A DNA stretch of 64,000 nt from NCBI GenBank assembly GCA_964478225.1, contig CAYZHM010000002.1, positions 1 to 64,000 of the forward strand. Direction: 5' to 3'. This document shows, one piece after another, positions 24,788 to 33,137 of the stretch. A program made the position numbers and the translations under genes. The stretch is from CAYZHM01 sp964478225 (GTDB lineage Bacteria; Pseudomonadota; Alphaproteobacteria; Micavibrionales; Micavibrionaceae). Position 1 is the stretch's first letter. The number at the start of each line of letters is the position of its first letter. The notes beneath the pieces were generated by a model that was not told the origin of the DNA, made no database searches, and saw only the letters and a program-made list of their open reading frames with translations.

Positions 24788-24979
24788 TCAACGGACGCAA
24801 AGTATTTTAATATCAGCAGATGCTGACGCGTCAAGGATGTCTATTCTTGCGGGTGGCTTCTTTGCTTTTTCTGCCATCCCCTTTAGGATTGCACGAATTG
24901 CCCTCTCTCGCGGCGTTTCCTGACTGCCCGCCACGGCTTCGAATCTGCTTCGATATCTTGTGCTTTCATTAAGTGCCAT
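24788..24979 (-). CDS. Small hypothetical protein, 63 aa
   Basis: A basic 63-residue protein starting MALNESTRYRSRFEAVAGSQ, with a helix ERAIRAILKGMAEKAKK and ending IKILCVR. A GGAG site lies 7 bases before the ATG at 24979. It lies between the convergent apt and spoT, downstream of and on the same strand as spoT, with a 60-base gap. I recognise no family. Confidence 0.55.
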   Translation of the reverse strand: MALNESTRYRSRFEAVAGSQETPRERAIRAILKGMAEKAKKPPARIDILDASASADIKILCVR

Positions 24980-25042
24980 TAGAAATTCTCCATATTTGCG
25001 ATATAAAAACTATACTCGCAAAGAATTGCCGCATCAAGGGCT

Positions 25043-27199
25043 TTAACGCCCTCTCGCCCGCTCTACGCTTGAGATTACGGGGGTTGCCCTGAGTGCCGCG
25101 ATGAGGTTGTTGAGATGTTTGTTATCGGTGACGTAGATGTCGATAATAATGTCCCAGAAATCAACGGAGCGGTTGGTGATTTTGAGGTTCATGATGTTGC
25201 CGCCGTTTTTGGCGATAACGGTTGAGATCGAGGCCAATGCGCCCGGCTCGTTGTGGAAGGTCATTTTCAGACGGCCAACATGCGCCTCAGGCGTTTCGCT
25301 TTCGTCGCCCCATGAAACATCCAACCAGCGTTCTGGCGTATCGGCGAAAGTTTCCAGAGTTTCGCAATCGATGGTATGGACGGTCACGCCTTTGCCTGTT
25401 GTTACAATGCCGACGATCCGGTCGCCGGGGAGCGGGTGGCAGCAACGCGCGAAATGCACCGCCATGCCGGGGATCAGCCCCTTGATCGGCATCGGCGCAT
25501 CTTTTCCGGCTTCGCGTTTTATAAAGACGGCCTGATCCATATCGGCGCTTGGACGCTTGACTATTTCTGTCTTGTGGCCGGGGAAAATTGCTTTGAACAC
25601 ATCGCGCGCGACAAGATGGCCTGAGCCGATACGCGCATAAATGTCGTCATTTTCATCGGCGTTTAATTGCTCCAGAACGCCTGCGACCGCCTTCTCTGTA
25701 AAGTCGTATTCTTCCTGACGGAATAGTTTCTGCAACATCGCCTTGCCGAGCGTTATATACTCGCCGCGTTGTTTGGTGCGTATATATTTTCTGATGTGCG
25801 AACGGGCTTTGCCGGTGACAACGAAGCGTTCCCATGTGGGCGATGGGGTTTGAGATTTGGATGTAATGACATCAACCTGATCGCCATTGGCAAGCTTGGT
25901 GTTGAGCGGTGCGATGCGCCCGTTGATTTTGGCGCCGACGCATTTATCGCCGATGTCCGAGTGAATGGCGTAGGCAAAATCAATCGGCGTTGCACCGTTG
26001 GGAAGCTCCATCAAATCGCCTTTGGGCGTGAACACATAAACCTGATCTTGGAATAGTTCGAGTTTTGTATTTTCCCAGAAATCTTCGGGCTGTTGTTCTT
26101 GCTCCAGAATTTCCAAAAGTTCGCGCAGCCAGCGATATTTTTTTGCGTCCTGTGGTGTGGGAACATGGCCATCCTTATATGCCCAATGCGCTGCGACCCC
26201 AAGATCGGCCATCTGGTTCATTTCCTTTGTGCGGATCTGCACTTCGATACGTTGCTGATGCGGGCCGATAACTGTTGTGTGAATGGATTGATAGCCGTTG
26301 GGTTTGGGCGTTGAAATGTAATCTTTAAAACGGCCGGGAACGCTGGGATACGCGCTATGAATAACGCCCAAAGCGGCATAACATTTATCCGTGCCATCGA
26401 CGATAATTCGAAAGGCCATGATATCGGAGAGCTGTTCGAAGGCCACATTTTTGCGCTGCATCTTCTTCCAGATCGAATAACGGGTTTTTTCACGGCCGCC
26501 TATTTCGGCTTCGATATTCGCGCTTTTTAAAATGGCCTTGAGTTCATTGATAATGTTTTCAACAATGTCGATCCCTTCTGAACGTAAAAAAGCCAACCGG
26601 TTGGCAATCGACTCACGAGCCTCTGGATTGAGAACGGCAAAGGATAAATCTTCTAGCTCTTCTTTGATTTGATGAACGCCCACACGCTCGGCCAGCGGCG
26701 CATAAATTTCCAGTGTCTCAAGGGCAATTCGGCGCTGTTTTTCTGTGCTTAGCCCGTCGATGGTCCGCATATTATGAAGACGATCGGCAAGCTTGACCAA
26801 AAGCACGCGAATGTCTTCGGACATGGCCAGCAGTAATTTGCGGAAATTTTCGGCCTGTTTGCCCTCGATGGTCTGGCTTTCGATCTTGGTCAGCTTGCTA
26901 ACGCCATTGACCATATCGGCGACGTCCTGGCCGAATTTGCTCTTAATTTCATCATAGGTGGCTTTGGTGTCTTCCAGCGTGTCGTGAAGAATGGCCGTCA
27001 CTAATGTATCCTGATCCATCCGCATCCCGGCCAGGATAGAGGCCACTTCGACAGGATGGGTGTAATAAGGTTCGCCCGAGGAACGGGTCTGGCCTTCATG
27101 CATTTTGCGGGCGTAATCAATCGCGCCTTCGATCACAGAAGAGTTAAAATCAGGATTATAGGTTCTTATTTGTGCAACAATATCAACGGGCATGGCCAT
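25043..27199 (-). CDS. spoT: Bifunctional (p)ppGpp synthetase/hydrolase
   Basis: The single Rel/SpoT-type alarmone enzyme expected in Alphaproteobacteria, 718 residues from the ATG at 27199 (a GTG lies at 27214). The HD hydrolase domain has YTHPVEVA and HDTLED (72-77). The synthetase domain has RFKDYISTPKPNGYQSIHT, and its RFKD is the form found in bifunctional enzymes. TGS and C-terminal ACT domains follow. Both activities look intact. It lies after rpoZ, as in many proteobacteria, with a terminator-like hairpin between. Confidence 0.95.
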   Translation of the reverse strand: MAMPVDIVAQIRTYNPDFNSSVIEGAIDYARKMHEGQTRSSGEPYYTHPVEVASILAGMRMDQDTLVTAILHDTLEDTKATYDEIKSKFGQDVADMVNGVSKLTKIESQTIEGKQAENFRKLLLAMSEDIRVLLVKLADRLHNMRTIDGLSTEKQRRIALETLEIYAPLAERVGVHQIKEELEDLSFAVLNPEARESIANRLAFLRSEGIDIVENIINELKAILKSANIEAEIGGREKTRYSIWKKMQRKNVAFEQLSDIMAFRIIVDGTDKCYAALGVIHSAYPSVPGRFKDYISTPKPNGYQSIHTTVIGPHQQRIEVQIRTKEMNQMADLGVAAHWAYKDGHVPTPQDAKKYRWLRELLEILEQEQQPEDFWENTKLELFQDQVYVFTPKGDLMELPNGATPIDFAYAIHSDIGDKCVGAKINGRIAPLNTKLANGDQVDVITSKSQTPSPTWERFVVTGKARSHIRKYIRTKQRGEYITLGKAMLQKLFRQEEYDFTEKAVAGVLEQLNADENDDIYARIGSGHLVARDVFKAIFPGHKTEIVKRPSADMDQAVFIKREAGKDAPMPIKGLIPGMAVHFARCCHPLPGDRIVGIVTTGKGVTVHTIDCETLETFADTPERWLDVSWGDESETPEAHVGRLKMTFHNEPGALASISTVIAKNGGNIMNLKITNRSVDFWDIIIDIYVTDNKHLNNLIAALRATPVISSVERARGR

Positions 27200-27235
27200 A
27201 AACCAATCTACCACGTTCGTTTACGAAAATCATAA

Positions 27236-27264
27236 AAAAAGCCGACTGATACGCCGGCTTTTGA
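27236..27264 (-). terminator. Terminator/attenuator between rpoZ and spoT
   Basis: On the minus strand AAAAGCCGGC pairs imperfectly with GTCGGCTTTT and runs into TTTTTTT. It lies 28 bases after the rpoZ stop and about 40 before spoT. It probably sets the rpoZ to spoT ratio by partial termination. Confidence 0.8.
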
Positions 27265-27291
27265 ACGAATTTGGGCTATTTAGTCGTCTTG

Positions 27292-27711
27292 TTAGTCGTC
27301 CTGGGGTCTGCCCGCCAAATCGGCCAAAGATGGCTCAGAATCATCAAAATCATCGTCATCGTCATCAACGTTGTCATCGGCGTAGATGTCGCTTCCTCTT
27401 TCTTCAAGAGCAGCGCGCTGGGCCATTTTTTCCCATTCTTCTTCGCCGTCCATCAGATCAACCTGATCATCATCTTCCTCGTAAGCCACCATGCGTTGGT
27501 GAGAACGAACCAATTCTTCCTTAAGATCAGGAATTGCAACGGTTTCAGCAGCAATTTCACGAAGAGCAACAACGGTATTTTTGTCGTTGTCGCGGTCAAT
27601 TGTCAGGGCCGCGCCAGAGCCAATCTTGCGGGCGCGCTGAGAAGCGACCATCACAAGTTCGAAGCGGGTTTCGGTTTTGTCTACACAATCTTCAACGGTT
27701 ACGCGTGCCAT
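27292..27711 (-). CDS. rpoZ: RNA polymerase omega subunit
   Basis: Omega stabilises the RNA polymerase beta' subunit and takes part in ppGpp binding. The core is MARVTVEDCVDKTETRFELVMVA (1-23), then SQRARKIGSG and VVALREIAAETV. At 139 residues it is longer than the 91 of E. coli, because of a very acidic C-terminal tail with runs of Asp from about residue 80 on. Alphaproteobacterial omegas are often extended. An AAAGGA site lies 8 bases before the ATG. Confidence 0.95.
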   Translation of the reverse strand: MARVTVEDCVDKTETRFELVMVASQRARKIGSGAALTIDRDNDKNTVVALREIAAETVAIPDLKEELVRSHQRMVAYEEDDDQVDLMDGEEEWEKMAQRAALEERGSDIYADDNVDDDDDDFDDSEPSLADLAGRPQDD

Positions 27712-27743
27712 GTCTTTTTATCCTTTATTTGCCTTGCAAGCAC

Positions 27744-27772
27744 CTTATAGTAAGTTTGTTTAAGGAATGCAA
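27744..27772 (-). promoter_or_regulatory. rpoZ promoter
   Basis: On the minus strand TTGCAT (27767-27772) and TATAAG (27744-27749) are 17 bases apart. The surrounding 13-mer CTTGCTTGCATTC also forms the -35 region of the tRNA-Gly(GCC) promoter at 33739. It reaches up to the ATG of the divergent glycosylase gene. Confidence 0.7.
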
Positions 27773-27777
27773 GCAAG

Positions 27778-28413
27778 ATGTTCACTTTTTATGCAGACAA
27801 AAACTGCCAATTATGCCCGCGTTTAGCGGCTTTCCGCGCAAATAACAGGGCCAAATTCCCTGATAAATATAATGCTCCGGTGCCTTCTTTTGGGCCGGAT
27901 AATGCTGAATTGCTGGTTTTGGGCCTGGCGCCGGGTCTTAAAGGGGCTAATTTCACCGGACGGCCTTTTACTGGCGATTATGCCGGGGATCTGCTTTACG
28001 CGACCCTGCTTAAGTTCGGATTTGCCCGCGGGGTATATAAGGCGCAGCCTGATGATGGGCTTGAGCTGGTCAATTGCCGCATTACCAATTCCGTACGCTG
28101 TGTCCCGCCTCAAAACAAGCCCACGCCCGATGAAGAGAATACGTGCCTGAACTTCCTTAAAACAGAAATGGTTGATTTAAAGCAGTTAAAAGTTGTGCTG
28201 ACACTCGGCCTCATCGCGCATAAGTCATTCCTGAAGGCAATGGGCAAACGGCAATCATCCTTCAAATTTGGTCATGGCGCCGTCCATGATCTTGGAGGTT
28301 TAACGATGATCAATTCGTATCATTGTTCGCGCTATAATACTCAAACCCGGCGACTAACCACGGAGATGTTTGAAGATATTTTCCAAATTATTCAAACACA
28401 ATTAAACAGCTGA
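27778..28413 (+). CDS. Uracil-DNA glycosylase, family 5-like
   Basis: An iron-sulfur uracil-DNA glycosylase that removes uracil from DNA. Cys10, Cys13, Cys108 and Cys123 are placed to bind a 4Fe-4S cluster. Motif A is GLAPGLKGANFTGRPFTGD at 49-67 and the C-terminal motif is SYHCSRYNTQTRRLT. These match family 5 (UDGb) better than family 4, since the catalytic loop lacks the family 4 GExPG. It has 211 residues. It is divergent from rpoZ with a shared regulatory region, and its 3' end overlaps the convergent leuA by 12 bases. Confidence 0.87.
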   Translation: MFTFYADKNCQLCPRLAAFRANNRAKFPDKYNAPVPSFGPDNAELLVLGLAPGLKGANFTGRPFTGDYAGDLLYATLLKFGFARGVYKAQPDDGLELVNCRITNSVRCVPPQNKPTPDEENTCLNFLKTEMVDLKQLKVVLTLGLIAHKSFLKAMGKRQSSFKFGHGAVHDLGGLTMINSYHCSRYNTQTRRLTTEMFEDIFQIIQTQLNS

Positions 28414-29955
28414 ATCCGAAGTTTGCGGATTAAAGGTCTTGCGCTTGGCGAGCAATTTATTGAGCGCGTGAATGTAAGCACGCGCACTCGCGACAAGCGT
28501 ATCCGTATCGGCCCCTTGCCCATGAACCAGACGTCCGTTTTCTTCCAAACGCACCGTCACTTCCGCCTGAGCGTCGATACCGCCGGTGATGGCATGCACC
28601 TGATACAATTTCAATCTTGCATCCGGATGCGGAATAAGGTCGCGGATTGCTGTAAAGATTGCATCGACGGGGCCGTTTCCTTCGACTTTTGTGCAATGCT
28701 CTTCCCCATCCATCGTCACACACAATTCCGCGGTTTGCGGGCCTGTCGTTCCCGAAACAACATGCATAGAAACAAATTTGATTGCTTCGTGTTCACGTAC
28801 AACCTCGTCTTCAATCAGTGCGATTAAATCTTCTTCGAAAATTTCTCTTTTCTTATCGGCCATGTTTTTGAAGCGGGCGAATGCATCCTGAAATGCGTTG
28901 TCGCCAAGCTCAAACCCAAGTTCAGCCAATTTGTTTTTGAAAGCTGCGCGGCCCGAATGTTTGGCCATGACCAATTTCGATTCATTCAGTCCTACAGATT
29001 CAGGCGTCATGATTTCATATGTGTTTGCGTTTTTCAGCATGCCGTCCTGATGGATGCCGCTGGCGTGTGCGAATGCATTCGCACCGACAATTGCCTTGTT
29101 GGGTTGAACGTTAAAACCTGTAATCGTTTGCAGAGCGCGTGAGGTTTTTGTGATTCTGGTCGTATCGATTTTGTTGGTGTAAGGCAACATATTCGGGCGT
29201 GTGCGCATCGCCATGACGATTTCCTCCAGCGCGGCGTTGCCAGCTCGCTCGCCAATGCCATTGATGGTGCATTCAATCTGACGGGCACCTGCGGCGACAC
29301 CGGCCAAAGAATTCGCAACGGCCAATCCAAGATCATTGTGACAATGTGTCGAAAGAACGGCCTTATCAATATTGGGAACGCGCTCAATCAGCATTTTGAA
29401 TTTCGCGGCATATTCTTCCGGCACGGCATAGCCAACCGTGTCAGGAATATTGATTGTTGTCGCGCCCGCATTGATCGCAATCTCGACCGCACGGCAAAGA
29501 AAATCATCTTCCGTACGACTTGCGTCTTCTGCGCTCCACTCCACATCGTCCGTAAAGCCGCGCGCAAAGCTTACGCTTTCATTGATAGCTTCCAAAACAT
29601 CTTCTGGTGCCATTTGCAATTTGTGCTTCATGTGCAAAGGACTGGTGGAGATAAAGGTGTGAATGCGGCCACGTTTTGCGGGTTTGATCGCCTGCCCTGA
29701 TGCTTCGATATCGGATTTCTTGGCTCGGGATAATCCACAAACGACAGCATTCTTTACGATTTTGGCAATTTCGTTGACGGCTTCAAAATCCCCTTGCGAT
29801 GCGATTGGGAATCCTGCTTCGATGACGTCCACGCCCAACTCATCCAGCAATACTGCCATCCGCAATTTTTCTTCAAGGTTCATGGCGCAGCCCGGCGATT
29901 GTTCGCCGTCGCGTAAGGTGGTGTCAAAAATTATAATGCGGTCTTGCGTGCTCAT
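28402..29955 (-). CDS. leuA: 2-isopropylmalate synthase
   Basis: The first committed enzyme of leucine synthesis, condensing acetyl-CoA with 2-oxoisovalerate. It has 517 residues. The catalytic barrel opens with DTTLRDGEQSPG at 11-22, the metal-binding STHCHNDLG follows near 205, and the C-terminal regulatory LeuA domain (about 370-505, with TGPQTAELCV) mediates leucine feedback. AAGGAG lies 6 bases before the ATG. A leucine-rich leader peptide with alternative hairpins lies upstream, so both feedback and attenuation are likely. Confidence 0.96.
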   Translation of the reverse strand: MSTQDRIIIFDTTLRDGEQSPGCAMNLEEKLRMAVLLDELGVDVIEAGFPIASQGDFEAVNEIAKIVKNAVVCGLSRAKKSDIEASGQAIKPAKRGRIHTFISTSPLHMKHKLQMAPEDVLEAINESVSFARGFTDDVEWSAEDASRTEDDFLCRAVEIAINAGATTINIPDTVGYAVPEEYAAKFKMLIERVPNIDKAVLSTHCHNDLGLAVANSLAGVAAGARQIECTINGIGERAGNAALEEIVMAMRTRPNMLPYTNKIDTTRITKTSRALQTITGFNVQPNKAIVGANAFAHASGIHQDGMLKNANTYEIMTPESVGLNESKLVMAKHSGRAAFKNKLAELGFELGDNAFQDAFARFKNMADKKREIFEEDLIALIEDEVVREHEAIKFVSMHVVSGTTGPQTAELCVTMDGEEHCTKVEGNGPVDAIFTAIRDLIPHPDARLKLYQVHAITGGIDAQAEVTVRLEENGRLVHGQGADTDTLVASARAYIHALNKLLAKRKTFNPQTSDSAV

Positions 29956-30005
29956 AACGCGCTCCTTTTAATGCGTTTTTTGTGGTTTTGCAATTTTTGG
30001 AATTT

Positions 30006-30055
30006 CCCTTAAGCGCAGGCGCGGATTAACGCCTCATGCCCGCTTAAGGGCGGGT
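30006..30055 (-). promoter_or_regulatory. leuA leader: mutually exclusive hairpins (attenuator region)
   Basis: Three pairings overlap. CCCGC/GCGGG is a local stem around the leader-peptide stop. AGGCG/CGCCT is an inner stem. The long-range pair CCCTTAAGCG (30041-30050) with CGCTTAAGGG (30006-30015) encloses the inner stem and competes with the local one. A ribosome stalled at the Leu codons would change which forms. No strong U-run follows, so the exact termination step (intrinsic, Rho or translational) is unclear. Confidence 0.65.
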
Positions 30056-30097
30056 AAGGAGCAGGAGGTCTAGCAGTAGAGTGGTCTGCAAACTCAT
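30044..30097 (-). CDS. leuL: Leucine-rich leader peptide of leuA
   Basis: A 17-residue peptide MSLQTTLLLDLLLLTRP with eight leucines, seven of them in the eight codons CTA CTG CTA GAC CTC CTG CTC CTT. It lies 88 bases upstream of leuA on the same strand. It has no Shine-Dalgarno. The predicted promoter would start transcription at or within two bases of its ATG, so it is probably leaderless, as trpL is in rhizobia. This layout is the signature of ribosome-mediated attenuation by charged tRNA-Leu. Confidence 0.82.
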   Translation of the reverse strand: MSLQTTLLLDLLLLTRP

Positions 30098-30104
30098 CGG
30101 AGTT

Positions 30105-30133
30105 AAATAAGCATGGTTTTTTGATTTAATCAA
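30105..30133 (-). promoter_or_regulatory. leuL-leuA promoter
   Basis: On the minus strand TTGATT (30128-30133) and TTATTT (30105-30110) are 17 bases apart, and the leader ATG follows the -10 after 7 bases. The -35 overlaps the stop codon of the Trm112-like gene. Confidence 0.6.
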
Positions 30134-30302
30134 GTTTTCGTGCTTCATCGACCAACATGACGGGAATGCCTTCGCGGATTGGATAAGCCAAACCGGCTTG
30201 CCGCGAGATCAATTCTTGCTTCTTGGCGTCGTATTCCAGCGGCGTCTTATGCACCGGACACACCAGAATTTCCAGCAATTTGGGATCAAGTTCGTTGCTC
30301 AT
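30126..30302 (-). CDS. Trm112-like (UPF0434/YcaR) protein
   Basis: A 58-residue protein starting MSNELDPKLLEILVCPVHKTPLEYD. It has the UPF0434/Trm112 core: LLEILVCPVHKTPL at 9-22 and AYPIREGIPVMLVDEAR at 39-55. In other organisms Trm112 activates several methyltransferases that act on tRNA, rRNA and release factors; the bacterial role is less clear. The first metal-binding Cys is kept (VCP), but the second position is His. The leuL promoter begins within its 3' end. Confidence 0.88.
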   Translation of the reverse strand: MSNELDPKLLEILVCPVHKTPLEYDAKKQELISRQAGLAYPIREGIPVMLVDEARKLD

Positions 30303-30355
30303 GGGACATGCATAGCGCGCTTTTGGAATAAAATCAAATGTGCGGGCGGCAGATT

Positions 30356-30835
30356 CTAACGGCTTAAATCTCTGATAAGCCTGTTGATGTCATAGATGAT
30401 CCGCCCGGCTTTACTGTTGCCATAGCCGTAGCCGCTGTAACCACTGTAACCACGATAGCCGCTGTAGCCACGATACCCGCCGCCATAACCGGAACGCTGA
30501 TAGTTGTTGTATCCGTTGTTATAGTACTCACGAGGAGGTTGACGATAGTTATATGAACTACCGCGATTATAACCATAGGTTCTGTATTCTTGCTGAGGGG
30601 CTTGCCAGCTTTGGGTCAGTGTTTGGGGCTGAGTCTGTACTGGGACAGGAACGGGGACATAAATGATTTGGGGCTGGGGCTGTACGTATACTACGGTTCC
30701 CTGCACTGGTTGTGCGTATTGGTAGTATTGCTGCGCCTCGGCGTTTTGCGCTGCTGCAAATAGTCCGCCCAGTGTCATCGCCATACCAGCAGCCTTATTC
30801 ATGATTGGTTGGCGGAAATGCTTCCCTAAATCCAT
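30356..30835 (-). CDS. Secreted Gly/Tyr-rich low-complexity protein
   Basis: A 159-residue protein with an N-terminal export signal (hydrophobic AAGMAMTLGGLFAAAQNAEA, about 15-34, cleavage likely after AEA). The mature part begins QQYYQYAQPVQ, then a Pro/Val/Gln stretch (QPQIIYVPVPVPVQTQPQ) and a Tyr/Gly/Asn/Arg-rich repeat region with units close to GYSGYRGYSG. The C-terminal helix reads AGRIIYDINRLIRDLSR. Such proteins are usually periplasmic or surface-exposed. I know no specific family. Nearest start alternative: Met12. Confidence 0.7.
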   Translation of the reverse strand: MDLGKHFRQPIMNKAAGMAMTLGGLFAAAQNAEAQQYYQYAQPVQGTVVYVQPQPQIIYVPVPVPVQTQPQTLTQSWQAPQQEYRTYGYNRGSSYNYRQPPREYYNNGYNNYQRSGYGGGYRGYSGYRGYSGYSGYGYGNSKAGRIIYDINRLIRDLSR

Positions 30836-30903
30836 CTCTTAACTCCTCATATGAATAAGACGCAACCTAGCAATATTTTTATTATATGTCAAAATTTGGC
30901 TAT

Positions 30904-31542
30904 TTAATGCTCGCAATCTGTGCCGCAGCAATGCACAGCCATCTCGAGCATGGTCATAAACGTCTCGGCTCGGGTTTTGCAGCATGGCGCCTCAAGTAAG
31001 GCCTGCTTTTCCTTGGTATCGAAAGGACAGATCATTGAAAGGCATGTGATCAACCTTCCATCGGATGCCTCCTGAATTTTATCCCAGTCACACGATAGAT
31101 CCTGGGCGGTGAAGTAAAGGTTCAGCAGCTGAATAAGCTTGTCGCGGTTTACGCCGAGGCAAGAGACAGGATCAAGATCTTTCTTATAGTGCGTCCAAGA
31201 GGCCTGAATTTGCCGGTAAGGTGTTGTGGTTTTAATTTCCTGTACCACCTCAAAACGGCTAATTCCGCTGAGGGCGATTAAATAGCGCCCGTCTCTTGTT
31301 TGTGAAAACTCAATAATTTTTCCTGCGCAGCCTATTTTGTAGATGTCGCCATCATCGCGGACCTGGATCATGCCAATCAGACGATTACCCGCCATAGCAT
31401 CATCAACCATCTTCAAATACCGAGGCTCAAAGATATTGAGGGGCAATTCGCCATGGGGTAACAACAACACGCCAGCAAGAGGAAAAACCGGCAAACTGTC
31501 CGGAAGATCGTCAAATGGCGGGGCGTAAGGGTTGCTGTCCAT
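30904..31542 (-). CDS. LON peptidase N-terminal-domain protein
   Basis: A 212-residue protein that is only the substrate-binding N-terminal domain of Lon, without ATPase or protease. The domain is typical: LPVFPLAGVLLLPHGELPLNIFEPRYLKMV (19-48) and RLIGMIQV. The C-terminus is Cys-rich (CCKTRAE...HCCGTDCEH), a possible metal site. The stand-alone form is common in Alphaproteobacteria and of unproven function. It follows the YbbN-type gene by 23 bases, as seen elsewhere in the class. Confidence 0.9.
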   Translation of the reverse strand: MDSNPYAPPFDDLPDSLPVFPLAGVLLLPHGELPLNIFEPRYLKMVDDAMAGNRLIGMIQVRDDGDIYKIGCAGKIIEFSQTRDGRYLIALSGISRFEVVQEIKTTTPYRQIQASWTHYKKDLDPVSCLGVNRDKLIQLLNLYFTAQDLSCDWDKIQEASDGRLITCLSMICPFDTKEKQALLEAPCCKTRAETFMTMLEMAVHCCGTDCEH

Positions 31543-31565
31543 AGGATTGATGTAGGGCTCGGCGG

Positions 31566-32492
31566 CTAAGAGAAAAGCAGGGAAGATAATTTTTTACGGC
31601 CTGCTATGGTCAGCGGATCGTTATGCCCGAGGGCTTCGAAGTATTTCAGGAGCTGTTTGCGTGCCCCATCTTCATTCCACGAGCGGTCTTTCTCGACAAT
31701 GATCAGCAAGTTGTCTATGGCGGACTCATGAGTTCCAGCGGAAAATTGAGCGTTGGCCAGATCAAAACGGGTTTGGTGATCATCTGGCTTTTTCTCTAGT
31801 TTTTCCTGAAGATCGGAAAAACCCCCAACCGGGGAGGATTCTGCAAGGGCGAGAGCGGTTTTGGCTTCGGCATAGGCGGCGCTCTTTTGGATATTTTCTG
31901 GAGCGGTATCTATAAGTTGTTTGGCCTTATCGTTCTTACCGGCGACAATAAAAGTTCGTACCATGCCGGCGTAGGCCTGCGCGTTATCACGGTCTTCCTG
32001 CAGGATTTGAGTGTAAATCGCATGAGCGGCCTGAATGTCTTTCTGCGCAAGGGCCGCAGACGCCGTTTTTAATGCTTCAGGAATGTCTAGTGCCCCGGGG
32101 CGGGCCTGACGGCTGATTTCCTGAAGTTTGGCAACAAACGCCTTAATCTGGCTCTCAGGTAGATTGCCCTGAAATGCATCGACGGGCTGGCCTTGGAAAA
32201 AGGCGTATATGGTCGGGACAGATTGTACGCGCATGGCTGCGGCCAGTTGTGGCTGTTCATCAATATTGATTTTTGCCAAGATAACGGCGCCCCCCGCTGC
32301 CGTCACAGCCTTTTCCAGTAACGGCATCAATTGTTTACAAGGGGTGCACCATGGCGCCCAAAAATCCACGATCACCGGCGCTTGCATGGAGGCTTCCATG
32401 ACGCGAGCCTGAAAATCATCCATACCAACATCATAAATGAACGCCGTTGGGGCTTGCACGGTTGCCTCAGTTTTATTGGTTTTAAAAAGCAT
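31566..32492 (-). CDS. Thioredoxin-TPR chaperone of the YbbN/CnoX type
   Basis: In E. coli this type is a holdase chaperone and redox protector that hands clients to GroEL. From the ATG at 32492 it has 308 residues; a TTG at 32528 would overlap the upstream gene. The thioredoxin domain (about 20-125) has WAPWCTPCKQL with Cys49 and Cys52, so the redox pair is intact. TPR-like helical repeats follow (about 150-300). It neighbours the Lon-N protein gene. Confidence 0.9.
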   Translation of the reverse strand: MLFKTNKTEATVQAPTAFIYDVGMDDFQARVMEASMQAPVIVDFWAPWCTPCKQLMPLLEKAVTAAGGAVILAKINIDEQPQLAAAMRVQSVPTIYAFFQGQPVDAFQGNLPESQIKAFVAKLQEISRQARPGALDIPEALKTASAALAQKDIQAAHAIYTQILQEDRDNAQAYAGMVRTFIVAGKNDKAKQLIDTAPENIQKSAAYAEAKTALALAESSPVGGFSDLQEKLEKKPDDHQTRFDLANAQFSAGTHESAIDNLLIIVEKDRSWNEDGARKQLLKYFEALGHNDPLTIAGRKKLSSLLFS

Positions 32493-32502
32493 GGCTTTAG
32501 AT

Positions 32503-33021
32503 TTAGGCGCTTTGGGCTGAAAAATCAATGATATTAGGGGTGTGACCCGTGTGGTTCAGGAACTTCAATAGGCTCGCCGGCGACAACGAAATGGTCATGG
32601 CATTATCCATCGGGTGCACATTTATGATGCCCGCCTGCATCATAAAAGCGTCCAAAACGACTTCGACATTGTGGTTTTTATCGTTTATCACACAGAACGG
32701 ATTTACGGCGCCGGGATAGATGCCCAGATATTGGGCAAGACGCTCTGATGATCCGAAGGAAAAACGGGCGCTTTTCAAGTGGTTTTCCAAGTTTTTCAGG
32801 TCAATTTTGGTCTCATTGGCCGCTGTGACCAAGACCATGCGTTCTTTCTTGTCGCGCAGGAACAAATTGCGGCAATGCGTGCCTGGAATCTGGTTTTTGA
32901 GCGGAATTCCCTCTTCCACGCTGAAAATCGGTGCATGGTTGTGCAATTTGTAAGTGATATCAAGAGCTTCCAAGACCAGAAGTAGGTTTTTGGCGTTTGT
33001 CGGGATTTTTTCGCGATTCAT
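32503..33021 (-). CDS. YbaK/ProX-type prolyl-tRNA editing protein
   Basis: A 172-residue protein of the YbaK/EbsC/ProX fold that hydrolyses mischarged tRNA in trans (Ala- or Cys-tRNA-Pro in known members). It shows THCRNLFLRDKK, LVTAANETKIDLKNL, and SFGSSERLAQYLGIYPGAVNPF, which correspond to the strands lining the deacylation pocket. It matches the ProXp-ala subgroup best. It is followed closely by the YbbN-type gene. Confidence 0.87.
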   Translation of the reverse strand: MNREKIPTNAKNLLLVLEALDITYKLHNHAPIFSVEEGIPLKNQIPGTHCRNLFLRDKKERMVLVTAANETKIDLKNLENHLKSARFSFGSSERLAQYLGIYPGAVNPFCVINDKNHNVEVVLDAFMMQAGIINVHPMDNAMTISLSPASLLKFLNHTGHTPNIIDFSAQSA

Positions 33022-33070
33022 AGCGTTTTATCCCTTGAATATGGCAGAAAATCAAGCGTTTCTGAGTTTC

Positions 33071-33076
33071 TATAAT
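33071..33076 (+). promoter_or_regulatory. TATAAT -10 box upstream of the two-gene unit
   Basis: A perfect TATAAT 62 bases before the ATG at 33138. No good -35 is seen at 16-18 bases. Confidence 0.3.
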
Positions 33077-33137
33077 ACTTTTTTAACGCTTTTTATATAT
33101 GATGATAGGCGTAAAACTGTGTGTTGGGACACGTATT

